From assembly GCA_947650365.1 (NCBI GenBank), contig OX393550.1, positions 52,650,879 to 52,714,878 of the forward strand: a DNA stretch of 64,000 nt, written 5' to 3'. The position numbers were made by a program, and so were the translations under genes. The DNA comes from Chamaelirium japonicum (lineage: Eukaryota; Streptophyta; Magnoliopsida; Liliales; Melanthiaceae). How positions within the stretch are numbered: the first letter of the stretch is position 1; every line of letters begins with the position of its first letter. The notes under the pieces were generated by a model. The model searched no databases, was not told the origin of the DNA, and saw only the letters and a list, made by a program, of their open reading frames with translations. Shown one piece after another: positions 1-11,999 of this stretch.

Positions 1-408
1 CGTGCACCATCTCAAGACATTCCATCTCTGCAGTACCACCGAAGGGGAGGAGCCTCGCTAGAGGAGTACGACGAGGAGCTTCCTGGAAGAGGGAGAGCTT
101 GGATCTCTTCTCGAGGAGTCGTGGCGACATTCTGATCACCAATGCTTCCGAATCCGACGACCAAAAATGGAATTGATCGGTTATAAATTTTATATGCACT
201 GCTTCTGGATTTGATTTATTGTAAGGGATTCGAACAACAATTCGACAAGCCCACCATTTTGACACTATTAAAAACATTAATTCGAGAAATTTGATTATTT
301 GTTAGCATCTCAATCAAGAACTACCATTTCTCAATCTGAATCCATTGCTGGGCCCATTTAAATAACTTTTGATCTATAAAGCTATATCTTTTCCAAGTAA
401 GATTTGGG
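1..408. other. Unassigned left edge of window; possible gene end or start
   Basis: I see no repeat signature here. Two readings are open. On the plus strand one frame is open from the edge to a stop near position 177. On the minus strand an ATG at about 134 opens a frame that runs off the left edge for about 44 codons (basic and Leu/Pro-rich). Neither matches a family I recognise. AT-rich DNA follows from about 180. In the tandem-unit model drawn from the rest of the window, a further wax synthase copy could lie to the left, but neither reading resembles wax synthase. Confidence 0.2.
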
Positions 409-836
409 CAATGGAAACCAGTAATCTTGACAGACATAGCTTGTTGTTCCTTGCTTGAAAGCCCAAATTTATCCAATCCAATTGTTTTTTATAATGAGAA
501 ATAATAAATAATTTCCTTTTTTCATTTTAATGTTAGGAAAGAGAGTGGCAATTCGTAAATGTTCAGCCTTCCTTTTAGATCAATTTGTACCGGTAATGTA
601 TCTTTGATTTTTAGTTTATGAGTTGAAATGTGAAATTGTCCAACGAGCGATAGAGCTTCTATGGCTGCTTACTGTAGCTTGTATCAGGACGGGTCAACCA
701 CAAATGCCTGATGACCAATAGAGCTTGTTGAAAGTCGGCTGCTGAAAGACAAATGTCCCGAATATTATGACGAGAAGCTTGGACGGTGCTTTTCCTTCTC
801 TTTCATAAAATATTAAATGGTAGCAGAATTAAATCT
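409..836. repeat. Duplicated spacer block X1, first part
   Basis: Non-coding DNA closely similar to 63211-63662 near the right edge: the same order of words and mostly single-base changes and small indels. It is interrupted at 836/837 by LINE-1 and resumes at 2996. The last ten bases (827-836, aattaaatct) are the LINE target-site duplication. It is interpreted as the spacer of a tandem wax synthase unit. Confidence 0.85.
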
Positions 837-1499
837 TTTTTTTTTTTTTGAGAAATCCCTCTCAGAGAGTGAGAGGGGGTTGGCCTGGACCCCTACCTAT
901 TTATTAGAAAAGAAGAGAGAGAGAGAGAAAACAGCTCAAGTGGTACTATTACAAAGGTTCAGCAGAAAACTCCTGGCACCCTCCGAAACACAGGATGCCC
1001 AAAGGTGGATCAACGACCTCGTCATGAGGATGAGCCGATCCATCGACAAGGATCTCCCCTGGAAAATCCTCCGGTTCCTCTCCAGCCATAACGACCACGA
1101 GATCCTAATGGCAAGCATATCCCATCCACGGCGATCGGGACCCTTGAAGCGCCTGTGACGACAAGGTCCCCACAGTTTAACGATACTGTCCAGAGCCGGT
1201 CTGACGCTCAGGCGACGAGTGAAGTGAGCCCACACTGACCTCGAGAAGTCACAACCCAGCAGCAGGTAGTTAGCAGTCTCCTCTACCCTGCCGCACAGGC
1301 CACAGGTCTAGTCAGACACTGTGACGACCAAGATCCAATAGGCCAAGAGCCAAGACTCCTGAGGCTGGGATGCCAAGATGGATGAGGTGACGTGAGGTGT
1401 ACAAGGCCACGAGTTAGCCCCACATCGCTTGGAGAGAAGGAGATCCTGAGCTACTTATATAGTTTCCCCTTCCAAACATAGAAGACGTGTTTTAAAACC

Positions 1500-1602
1500 A
1501 TGCGCCGCTACGGAATTCGTAAGAACTCCATAGTTAAGCGTGCTCAGGCGAGAGTAGTACTAGGATGGGTGACCTCCTAGGAAGTTTTTGTGCAGGCACG
1601 GG
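1500..1602 (+). ncRNA. 5S rRNA-like segment in Cassandra left LTR
   Basis: It matches the 3' two-thirds of plant 5S rRNA from AGAACTCC through the box A region (gttaagcgtgctcaggcga), intermediate element (gtagta) and box C (ggatgggtgacctcctaggaag). The 5' third is degenerate. It is therefore a 5S-derived Pol III control region inside an LTR, not a chromosomal 5S gene. Confidence 0.85.
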
Positions 1603-1907
1603 CAAAGCGGACAAAATCTTGTGTGTTTGGGACGGATGTTACAAAATGGTATCAGAGCGGTTCTCCTTGAGATGGGGGGGTCTAACTGTACACGAGAACG
1701 TGTAGCCCTAAGGGGGGTGGATTGTGACGACCAATATCCAATAGGCCAAGAGCCAAGACTCCTGAGGCTGGGATGCTAAGATGGATGAGGTGAGGTGAGG
1801 TGAGGTGTACAAGGCTACAAGTTAGCCCCACATCGCTTCGAGAGAAAGAGATCCTGAGCTACTTATATAATTTCCCCTACCAAATATAGAAGACGCGTTT
1901 TAAAACC

Positions 1908-2008
1908 GTGCGCTGCAATGGAATTTGTAAGAACTCCATAGTTAAGCATGCTCGGGCGAGAGTAGTACTAGGATGGATGACCCCCTGGGAAGTTCTCATG
2001 CGGGCACG
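1908..2008 (+). ncRNA. 5S rRNA-like segment in Cassandra right LTR
   Basis: Same segment as in the left LTR. Box A is conserved (gttaagcatgctcgggcga) and box C has a few changes (ggatggatgaccccctgggaag). The two LTR copies have drifted independently, which suggests an insertion that is not very recent. Confidence 0.8.
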
Positions 2009-2995
2009 GGCAAAGTGGACAAAATCTTGTGTGTTTAGGGCGGATGTTACAGACACCCCCGGGTGGTTCCTCCACAATAGGTTGACCTTCGTGAGGATCT
2101 TGTTCCGGAACGCAAGCAACATGAAGATTCTTGTTTTTGGAGGGCATCTAGCTCTCCATATCGCCTTGGTCGGAGGGCAAGGGATCCCCCCAAAGTTGAG
2201 GAACTGGTAGTAACTCCGAACGGAATAGGCCCCCGAGCTGGTCCACCTCTATCCCGACCAGTCTGGTGCCTTCGAGAGAGAAATTCCTCCCAGAAGCCCT
2301 AGCAGTTGGTTCTAGAAGGCCAAGGAACTTTGGTCTCCAATCTATGATCCCCCCACGGACTGCGGTCTGAGACCGGACGGAAGCCTGCTTAAGTGGCGCC
2401 AAGGCATAGAGGTTGTAGAACAACGTCCAAAACGGGAGGTCGCCCAACTAGAGGTCCTCCCAGAATCGAACCTTCGTTCCGCTCCCCATGACTAGCCTAG
2501 ATCCGCAATGATAGATCTGAGAGACTCTGGAGATCCCTTTCCAGAATAGTGAGATCGCCCCTGAGATGCTCGATCTGGAATGAAGGGGGAAGAATCTCCT
2601 GAAGTACCTCGCCGTGATTACATTCCTCTAGACATCTCCGGCCCCCGATTGTAGTTTCCACCACCATTTCCCCAGCATTGCCTGGTTGAAATATCGCAGG
2701 TTCAGGACCCCCAATCCTGGTTGAAATCTCACAGGTTCAGGACCCCCAAGCCCCCTTGCTCCTTGGACTTGCAGACACTACCCCAAGCCAAGAGGGGGTA
2801 AGAGCCTGAATTGCCTGAGGCCACTCTCCACAAGAAACTACGACGCAGCCGGTCTATCCGGTTGATAACCCGTGCCGGAAAGTGATAGAAGGAGAGATAG
2901 TAGGAAGGGATGGCCGACAGAATGGAGTTAACCAAGGTGAGCCAGCCATCGATCGAGAGCAAATTTCTCTTCCACCTAGCAAGACAATTAAATCT

Positions 2996-3333
2996 AAGAT
3001 TCTGAAACATAGTTTTATATTGAAATTCATATGTAAATACATCCTAGGCTTCTTTAACAATATTCTTTTTATAGCAATTACGATTATAAATACTTGAGAA
3101 CCCGGGGTGGATTTTTAGATGGATATAAGAGTCACAACCATACCTAATGTAAAGCATATAAAGGCAATGGCATGTGGGTCTAGCTTTTAATCAAGTATTG
3201 GAGTACTTTGTGAAGACCTTCTTATGGGATCCATGGTTAAAACTGAAAAACAATGATCACAGTAAGGATAAGAAGGAACATTCAATAAATGTTGACTGTA
3301 ACGGATGTGAACTTATTTTGTTGGAGATATGGT
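2996..3333. repeat. Duplicated spacer block X1, second part
   Basis: It continues the similarity to X2 (63663-64000) up to the window end. Beyond 3333 the comparison cannot be made because the right copy runs off the window. No coding potential is visible in either copy. Confidence 0.85.
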
Positions 3334-4252
3334 TATCGTTTTGTTAATGAGTGTGATAAAACTCCGATAAATGTTCACATAGTTTTAAGCATTGGAACTG
3401 AAGACGCACTAAGCAAAAAATATAACCCAATATTGTCGTCCTCCAAATATTAACACCTCCCTCGAAATATTGTAACCACTTTTAAATTATTATTATCATC
3501 CTTAAATATTGTCTTCTTCAAAATTTTATCACGCCCTCGAATTTTTTTTTGTGGCCCTTGAAATCTTTTGCGTGCCGACAGACACAGACATTACTAGTAG
3601 AAAAATAGGACACGATTATTTAAATGAAAACCCTCGTGGGAAGAACCACTGTCAGCAAATGCTCAAGAATGATTCACTATCATTGGGCCGGCTAGAACAA
3701 ATGAGTTTACTTGACTCCTCTTCATCCTCCAACAAGATCTACACCTCTCCCCTTTAGGATTCGACAAAAAGAATACCTAAAAGTTTGAAGACTTAACTTC
3801 AAGTAATCTTCAATCTGATCGATCCCCTCAATCAATCCCTGCCTCGATCTCTCTCTTCTTCATAGAGAAACCAAGCTTCTGTAGCCCCACTCCACAGTTG
3901 TTGAAGCCTCTGATTTGATCTTAATTAGGGTAACAAAACCCTAATAAAAAAATTCCTTAAATATATATCAAACCATATCCCAAAATGAGCCCAAAACAAG
4001 CCAACACATGCAACACGACCCGACTTCGCTCGGGCTCCAACAGTGGGCACCTGGGCGCCCAAGCATGTTGTTGTCGTTGTGTTCTGCTTGGACTAGCGCC
4101 TGACAGTCGGCGCCCAGGCACCCCTTGTGCTGTCGCTGCATCATTGTCGGTGTTCTGCGGAAACTGGCACTCAAGCTCCGAGCTGTGCAATGTGAAGATG
4201 GGGAAAGGTGTGAGCATAGCCCCTATAATTTTTTTAAAAAACTTTGGTGTTT
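3334..4252. other. Intergenic DNA, nothing recognised
   Basis: AT-rich DNA without repeat boundaries I can define. The segment 4010-4200 is GC-richer, with repeated gcgcc/gggcacc words that faintly recall the Cop-T LTRs, but I could not align it convincingly. Its right edge is the LARD-1 target-site duplication at 4253-4257. Confidence 0.4.
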
Positions 4253-4257
4253 GGTTC

Positions 4258-4434
4258 TATTAGATGCAGTGTGTTAGTATTATATTAGTCCCACCTTGGT
4301 TGTGGTAATGTAAAGATGTGCATTCTCTCTCTATATAAGGAGAGGTAATCTTATGTAATGATAATGAGATTGATGAGATAATACAAGGAGTTTTTCTCCC
4401 CAAACGTATTATCTCTTGCTCTTTCTTTGTAACA
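4258..4434 (+). repeat. LARD-1 5' LTR (177 bp)
   Basis: It pairs with 16890-17066 over its full length with few differences. It contains a TATA box (tatataag, 4332-4339) about 100 bp before its end, the likely Pol II promoter of the element. Confidence 0.9.
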
Positions 4435-5308
4435 TGGTATCAGAGTCAACCCTCTTGGCCTAGGGTTTCGACGCTCTCCTCTCCGACCTCGGCCTCCTCG
4501 GTTGTCGTCGACGATATCGAGGAGCCCGGGAGCATAAAAAATATTTTTTCCCGTCTCTCTCTCCCCTGAATACCTGATCGATCTACTGCGGTCGCCTCTC
4601 CACCGCTGCAGGCCAGGCGCCTACGATCCCTACGTGCTGGTCGACCTGCCTCGTCGGATCGCATACCATCAGCCACCCTCGATTGCTCCTCCGCAACCTG
4701 TGCTTCATATCTGGCTGCCCACGTCGGTCTCCGATCGTAGCCTGCCTCCTCCTCCCTGCGCACCGATCCCGCACCCGCCGTCCGATCCAGACCGTCAGGT
4801 CCCGACCCTGCACCCACCGCCTGAACCCTGCACCCGTCGGATCCGGTCGCTCGTCGGAGCCCTAGCTGCGCCGTCGGATTCGGTCGTCTACTCCATCTCC
4901 GACCTACACCCTCCTGCGCGATCCCTTTTCTCTCTCTCACCCAGATCGTCGGATCTACTCACCGGATCGCATGCAGATCGTACAGATCTGCGCCCGTTCC
5001 CGTGCCTGCCTCCTCCCTACGCACTGCGCTGCACCCACCGTTCTTTCCTTGGATTCGGCAAGATCCATCCCTGTCGACCTCGCCTGATTTGGGATGGTAT
5101 TAGGGCCCTCTCCTCTGCAATCGCGGCTGGCCGTCATGCCCATTGTTCCTTGCGCCCGCTGGCCCGCCATGCCTGTCAGAGCTGTTCCCTGTGCCCGCCG
5201 GTCGATCCCGGCCCTACGCCGCGCCTGACGTCCCCACCAGAGCCCGATCGTCCCCGCCGGCCCGCCACACCCATCGTTCCCTGCGCCCGTCGGCCCGCCG
5301 TGCATACC
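4435..5308 (+). other. LARD-1 internal region, left part
   Basis: It holds the primer-binding site (4435-4447) followed by C-rich, low-complexity DNA with many cgcccgtcggcccgcc-type words. Translations in all frames are Pro/Arg/Ser-rich and match no retroelement protein. It continues beyond LARD-2 at 15124. Confidence 0.75.
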
Positions 5309-5313
5309 AGATC

Positions 5314-8300
5314 TGTAACACCTGTGGTATTAGATTTGAGAATAATAGAAATCCTCAATGGCTAGTTTCGTCTTTTTACAGCCAGACTTTTTCTGCGGGC
5401 TTTTTTCCAATAAATGGATCGTAAACCTATGGGATGTTTTACGTTCACATTCTCCGTAACTTCGAGCATGTCGCGATGGTGCGTTCCGTGCAACGATCAT
5501 GTGTATGCGCAGCCAGTTTTGGCAGCCCGGCACGTAAACCCTAGAAAAACGATAATTGCTCGATAGTTGCAGTTGTTTTGTTTCTTGCAAGAGATCGGGT
5601 GATCAGATCGTAATGAAACAGGATACGTTAGGTGAGTCTCTGAGAGAGCCTTTTAATGAGCCTGAGTTAGGGTCGATCTGACACACGGGTGAATAGTTAT
5701 TGTAATTTAAATTTTGGAGTCTTTCCTTCTTTTCGGGAGATCTAGAAATTAGAAAATATTGTACCAAGCACTGACACGTTCGCGTTGACGAGACCTTTCC
5801 AACGAATCCTCTCGGGCCCTATTCCGACTTCCGCTTTGATAGTTACAAGTGATTATTCTTTTCAACCCGGTTGATGGACGAATCGCACCCGGATTCCAAC
5901 CGAGCCCGGTTCAGGGCTCGGGACCGAGCCCGACCAGCCCTAGAGCCTACCTCCCGGTCTCCTAGCATAATTTAGGCTCTCTTGACCTCCCTCCCCAGTT
6001 ATTTAAATCCGAAATTCGGATGGGAATTATCGGGCAGGATTGGGATGATATATCCCTATCTTTCTTATCTTTATCCCCTCCCGCTAAGGCGACTCTATCC
6101 CCCACCCTATCTCTTTACCAACCTAGAGTCTATAAATAGAGAGAGAGAGAACGAGAGGAAGGGAGAGAGAACGGGATGCAAAGGGAGAGAGAACGGGATG
6201 TAGAGAGAGAGAGAACGTGAGAGAGAGAGAAAGAGAGAGAGAGAGAGAACGGGATGCAGAGAGAGAGAGCGAGAGCCGAAGACGGAGAAGGAGAAGAGAT
6301 CAAGGGAGATGGAGCAGCCGACCCGCCCCTCGCTGGAGCCCCGGCAAGCACGCCGAGACCCCCAGGTCAGCCACCCTCCTCCTCTCATCCCCTCCGCGAC
6401 CCAACCCCTCGACCCCCGGCCCTTCCTCCTCCCTTGCCGCGGCCCACACGGGCAGTGATCGCCGCCGCACCGAACCCTTCCCCGGCGACCTCCGACCTCC
6501 GACCAAGCTCCATACGAAGCCCCCTCCGGTCGGCTCTCGGGCTCCGACGACCGCTTCGGCCGCCTCCCCCCGCACCTCCTCCGTGGGGGTGGTGCGGGAG
6601 AGGCCGGCCGAGCGCTCGCCGGCGCTCCAGGCCGCCCCTCCCGTCGGCCGCCGGCGCACAAGAACCAGCCCCCCCCCCCCCCCCCCCCCGCTGTTCTCGT
6701 GGAGAAGATAAACATGTGGGGGGGGGTAAATCTGTAATTTCAGGTTATTACTTAACCCCAAGACCCGACCCGTTTAGCCCTGAACCCGACCCGCATTGCA
6801 CTGCAGACCCGACCCGACCTCGCAGACCTGACCCGACCCACGCAGTGAACTGGTCTGGTTCACCCGTACCAGACCCATGAACCAGTCGATTTTGGTTCGA
6901 CTGCCATTTCTCCGTCCGAACTCGGAATTGGACGAAACCAGTGCCATTTCGACCGGCTCGGAAAATACTACCTGTTGGTCATAGTTTATCATAGTAATTG
7001 TACTATTTAATCTCATGTTTTATCCTTGGACCTGATCTTATCGCGGTACCGTGGTTTGACCGCCGTTTCATCGTCCGAACTCGGATTCGGACGAAACCAG
7101 CGGCATCGTGCTCAGAACATTGAGTCCTACCTTTTAAACCTAGAATATAACCCTAGAACCTCTTCTGCCCTGGTGATCCAGCCATGCGATCTATTTTATC
7201 GGTTCTACGTGGTTTGACCCGAAACCATTCGACCGAAGTCGGATTCCAGCGAAACTGGAACCATCGAAAAGGGTTCTTCGAGCCCGATTCGATGAGTAGG
7301 TTTAGCTTCTGTTTACTTGATTGACTTAGTATGGTTTAGGATTGGGTTCTTCAATCGCACGGATTTGCATGCTGTCGACTCAATGTTGGTCCCCTATCGA
7401 GGGTGCCCGACTATCCTTGGCATAGAACCCTCATCGTAGATTCTTTTGTTTTAATTGATAGAGTTGTGATATAGATCTGTGTTTGTTATCAGACCATGAT
7501 TATGGTAATCCAGCGAAGACAGATCAGAGGCAACTAGCAGGAGTCGTGTGTGATCGACAGCCAGGTGACACCTACTACCCTTGCGTGGTCTTTAATAGCG
7601 AGAAATGAGAATGACTAAGGGTAGGTGTCCATGACACTGCATGCGGGCCCCGCCGGGCATCGTCGCATGTGGTCAAGTGGACCCCGCCTTGCATGCGGAG
7701 TCGCGAGTCCGGCGACGCATGCTTAAAATATTAATAAAATAATAATAATGACTGCTTTTGTTTGTATAGACACCGTAATTAGGATTCCCTTAAATTAAAT
7801 AATAAATTGAATAACTAATAATTATCGGAGCCCACCCTCCTGAGAGGAGTATGGCAACCCTAGCACACGGGTCACTGGGATAAGTGTTTTACTTTATTGA
7901 TTTATTATGTCGCATGGGTTGCGAGAGCAGTACGGGACCAGGGGTAAATTGTTGGAAATTGATAAGCATTAAATAGACTTTTTGTAGCTTCATTGTATAT
8001 GTTGAAAGATGTTATATGCGAATCTACCTGGTTAGAGGGTAGGGACCCCGTGCGCGCAAGGGCCGTGAACCACCCTGCGCGTACAGCCGAAGTTAAGTAG
8101 GTTAGGGGTCACGGGCAAGGATTGTGGTAAAGCCAATAGGAGGTGCCCTCGAGTAGGGATTGGCCTAGCAACCCAGTCCCGGGGAATTGAAGTCCCTATA
8201 GTAAAGCAAGTTGGGCGGTAGAGCTCCACCGTGAAAGACGGGAAACCCCTTATGATCATCTGGGTGATTTGTGCATGGTGTTGGTGGATGCACGGCGAGA

Positions 8301-9439
8301 GAGTTGACCCTCTACATCGAAATAAAAGGCCCTATAGTAATGCCCGACCGGGGGCAGGATGAACAAAATATCCGGGGTTCATATTTTGATAGTGTGTGTT
8401 TTATCTATATATGAATTTAGAATTGAGTGACTGTTTACATGATGACTTCGTGACTTTATATGAACATCTTATTTAAATTTGTTTTTTAATGCTGTAGAAC
8501 ATTGAATGGACTTCATGTTAGATAACCGAGTGACAGTAGGAATTGCATGTGAATATAGACTACTGATAGGTTTAGGTATCATTCTGCAAACTTTGATTCT
8601 ACTAGAACTGATAGATCTTATCTTAATTTATTAAGATTAGTTGTCTCATATTATTAAAGACTATTAGGATGTCACTTGCCATTAATTTGGCTAATCTCCT
8701 AATTTTCTATTGGGGGCTACTCTTTCCCACGAGTAGGCTCAGTTGTAGATCCGGAGGCTCAGGAGTAGCAGTAGGATTCCAGAGGCGAAGTTAGAGTTGT
8801 AGTGTTACCTTTCTGCTTAGTACGTTAATCTTGTAGTCTTTTCTCTTCAGACATTGTAATTGTATTGGAATAAGAGTTTTTATTAGTTAGTTAGTATTCT
8901 ATGGTTGTAGTTGTAATGGTTCCAGCTGAATTCTTTTGGGTAGGCCTCTCCTCAAGGCCCCAAGCCTAGGATAGATCATGATAAAAATATAAATGCATAT
9001 AAATGACTAAATTGATTAACCTTGTAGATAGGAACCCTAGATTGGTGCACCTGAGTGTTAGGGAGTGGTTGAGACTACTTGGCTAGCCGTCGGAGGCTTG
9101 AGCCTCGTGCTCCCTCAGATAGACTCCTATCAGTATGTAGTGGCACCGACAGGTCACATATACTGAAAGGATAGGACTTTTGAAGGTCGAGCTGATTAGA
9201 TAATGTTTTATCTCTATTGATATTTCTCTTCTTTTCTTTTTAATAAAAATATTTTTCGAAAGATCAAATTTAAAAGATTCCCCTCTTGTTTCTCCCTCCT
9301 CCTTGTTTTTCATATTAGAAAGCGTAGAAGAAGCCCCGTGAGAACCCAAATTAGTAAAATCAATTGACCAGACCCAAAATCCCATCTTTTTCTCATTTCA
9401 CACCCCAGGGATCGGTCTTCAGATTTCTGAGGCGTGACA
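5314..9439 (+). repeat. LARD-2 5' LTR (4126 bp)
   Basis: An exceptionally long LTR. TATA box tataaata lies at 6131-6138, followed at once by a GA-repeat tract (6138-6290), a GC-rich Pro/Arg low-complexity block and a run of 21 C (6669-6689), then a G run about 30 bp later (6719-6726). Long open frames at 6107-6880 are translations of this biased sequence on both strands and should not be annotated as genes. Segment 7274-8280 is absent from the other LTR. Confidence 0.9.
6131..6138 (+). promoter_or_regulatory. TATA box of LARD-2 5' LTR
   Basis: tataaata directly ahead of a long GA tract. The same arrangement recurs at 12825-12832 in the 3' LTR, supporting a conserved promoter. Confidence 0.6.
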
Positions 9440-11999
9440 GTTGGTATCAGAGCTTAGGGATATGTTCCTAGGGGTTTTGTTAGGATGTGGTTCGTGTCTT
9501 GCGTTTCTTTCTTCGGAAAGTTTAGACTCTAGTGGTGTTAGAATATTTTCTAGAGATTGTATAGATATTGAGTCGATAGAATTATCGTAGTAGCTAGTGG
9601 CGGTATAGCGATTATTTCTAAGGATAAGGACCTAGGGTTAATTATACTTGGAGAACTGGTTTTGTTTAAGGAATTGATCTGTAACTAAATGCTATCTATG
9701 ATTGAGTTTTTGATTGATCGAGAATCATGAATCAATCTATATATCGTATGCGTATGATTGTATTAGAACTCTAATGTACTATAATGTTTAGGTTTAGAGT
9801 TAGTCGTTGTAACTCGGGTGGTAGTTCTTAAGAAGGACCCACGTGGAACATCTTAACCAAGGGTAGTGTTTCTTGATCTCTAGGCAGAAGCATAGTGTTT
9901 GAGTCTATATCGTAGTATAGGTTGGGAGTCTCCTAATATGGTTTCTTTTAGACTTTCTAGTGGTAAGGAGCTGACCAAGGACTAGATATTCAACTCTAGT
10001 TAGTAATTTGGTTGATTGGTTTGGAATGGATATATTTGAATATATCTGGAAGGATGTATATCCTTGATGGTTTATCTGGCATGGTTGTGAGGTTACTCTT
10101 TTTGTTGGTTTTGTTATTTTTCATTGACCCTAAGCACTAGGAACCTAATCGGTGTTTAGGATCCCTTGATCTTCGTTGACCCTTAGTACTAGAGACTTAG
10201 TTGGTGTTTTAGGATTCATTGATTCTTGTTGACCATTGGTACTAAAGACCTAGTTGGTGTTTTTAGGATTGTCTATTATCTCGATATAGATGTAATAATT
10301 AGATTAGTTTACTTGTTAGATCTCTCTGGTGTATCGTGGTTTATAATTAGTTTGGTGTAGAGCTTGTGTGTTTTTTTTAATAGATCCTATGAATAATGAT
10401 GATGACTCTTGGGGATAGTAGTTTCAAGGAATACACCAGGAGATAGAAATCTCAGGTGGTAGTTTGAATCCTTTTGGTTTATAGATTACGGGATACCTTG
10501 ATAGTGACTCTTGCGAAATAGTATGCACTGTTCCTATGAAACTTTGGCGGTGGATGATGTCTGTCCGATAGAGGACATACTGTGGCTACGCACTGACTCT
10601 TCGGAGGCTTTGGCGGTTTATTTCGCAGTTCTTATTGGAACTCGCGGGAGAGAGCGCACTGGCTAGATGACAGTGACGTTAAGATCGAATTGAGATAATT
10701 AAGTACTAGAAAGATGTTAGCGACGATGTCAAGAGGACTGCCTATGTTTATAAAATTTGGGAATACCTTATCAGTTGGACTCTTAAGAATAATCATTATT
10801 CTGCTGATTCACCCCGCTTTGTATCTAATTATTATTCGATTCTAGTAACTTTCGTTTGCTTCAGTTTCTTTTGAGTGATTGCCTTTAGTTCTCAGAATGT
10901 TAAGATTATGCTAGTTCCCTCAGTTGTCCTTTTTCTAAGTTGTCTCTATTTGTCTCAGGTCCTTTATTCTTATTTTTGTATGGTTACGAGGTTTCCGTCT
11001 AACTATCTCGATGATTAGTTTAGGGTAGAATTTAGTACTTGGTATCGATCTGCTCAATATTAGTTGGCCATTAGTTTTCTAGTAGGTAGTTTCTTTAGTC
11101 AACTCATAATAGTTCTGGTTAAGAATCGGTCCCCTCGTCTTGTAGTGAGCCAATGGAATGACTATCTATTGTCAGAGGGTAGCTATCTAGTTTGGACCCA
11201 CTTGAGAAATAGATTTTGGGGCATTTGTTCGTTAGTCCCTTGAGCAGTATTGGTAGTTTGATTAGTGTAGGTGTTAGTCTCATAGGAATCTTATAGGATT
11301 TTAGTTTAGTATTAGATACACGTTAGGCGTACTAGTGGAGACATCTCTTTTGTCAAATCATTCTGGAATGTGTACTTAAGCATATGTGTATGGGCGCATA
11401 TGTGTAGTATACATTGCTATGATTGTAGAGTCGATACCAAAAGTATAAATTATATATGGGTGTATGGGCACTCATATACATTGATATACCTTTTATATCG
11501 GCACTGACAATTGAGTGCATTTTAAGTTTCTGGATCTATGAGTTTTGGTAGTTACCCTACCGAGGAGGACACCCCTCGGCGGTACTAATAAGGGGGATAT
11601 GATACCCCTTATCAAGGCAGGGTTAATGATCAGAACTCATGATTTTAGTCTAATCCGTAATGCTTAGAATGTGAAATGGAAACCAAAATTCGTATTCGCG
11701 ATGTGAGAATTTGGAGTTTCATTTCTATCCTAATAATTATGAGAGTCGATTCGTATCATGTTTAGGTTAGTAGAGAGAGTAGGATTGTGAGTAGTAGAGG
11801 GTCAGGGTTTTCTTTTAGTAAGATTTGGTGCAGTGACTTGACTTTCTTATTGGCAGTGTTAGTAAGGATGTTTGCACTCGTTGTAGTTAACTTTTCATTG
11901 TTATATTATTCTTGTTTTGGTAGTAGAGATGAGTGGACTCGTATATATGGTTTTTGTAGTTGAATTTTCGGGACGAAAATTTCTTTAAGGTGTGTAGGT
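9440..11999 (+). other. LARD-2 internal region, non-coding
   Basis: After the primer site at 9441-9453 there is no open frame of note in either direction and no recognisable gag, protease, RT or integrase motif. Short words such as 'ggtgtttaggat' recur loosely around 10130-10270. The only pol-like trace is the nucleotide block at 11966-11987 next to the 3' LTR. Confidence 0.8.

Larger units (their letters stand above)
1320..2051 (+). mobile_element. Complete Cassandra TRIM element (5S rRNA-bearing LTRs)
   Basis: A 732-bp element with LTRs of 324 bp (1320-1643) and 329 bp (1723-2051), both beginning TGTGACGACC and ending GTTACA. Between them lie only 79 bp: a primer-binding site complementary to initiator tRNA-Met (tggtatcagagc, 1647-1658) and a purine-rich tract (1711-1722). 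Each LTR contains a 5S rRNA-like segment, the defining mark of Cassandra. The 5-bp target-site duplication gacac occurs at 1315-1319 and 2052-2056. It has no coding capacity, so it must be mobilised in trans. It sits inside LINE-1, so it is younger than that insertion. Confidence 0.95.
837..2985 (-). mobile_element. LINE-1: 5'-truncated L1-type LINE with nested Cassandra
   Basis: The element reads on the minus strand. Its poly(A) tail appears as a T run from 837. Conceptual pieces from 3010 down to about 2150 show the end of a plant L1 reverse transcriptase ORF: the IPSYYLSFYHFP segment, FLW, and the GGLGVLNL block. The zf-RVT region follows, split by a Cassandra element: RNKILTK at about 2105-2085 and WSLWLERNRRIF at about 1095-1060. 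Target-site duplications aattaaatct flank it (827-836 and 2986-2995). The paralogous block X2 has the single empty site at 63653-63662. Frames are broken and a direct repeat of about 35 bp sits near 2690-2755. The 5' half of the LINE (endonuclease and most of the RT) is absent, as expected for 5' truncation. Confidence 0.9.

Noticed and set aside
1500..2008. Genuine chromosomal 5S rRNA genes
   Set aside because: The 5S-like segments lack a good 5' third and lie inside LTRs with a primer site and polypurine tract, so they belong to Cassandra.
4634..5365. 243-codon plus-strand frame
   Set aside because: Pro/Arg/Ser low-complexity translation of the C-rich LARD-1 interior that runs into the LARD-2 LTR at 5314; no domain.
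6107..6880. Several overlapping open frames of 150-208 codons on both strands
   Set aside because: They lie in the GA-repeat and Pro/Arg-rich GC block of the LARD-2 LTR and recur at 12801-13567. They are composition artefacts.
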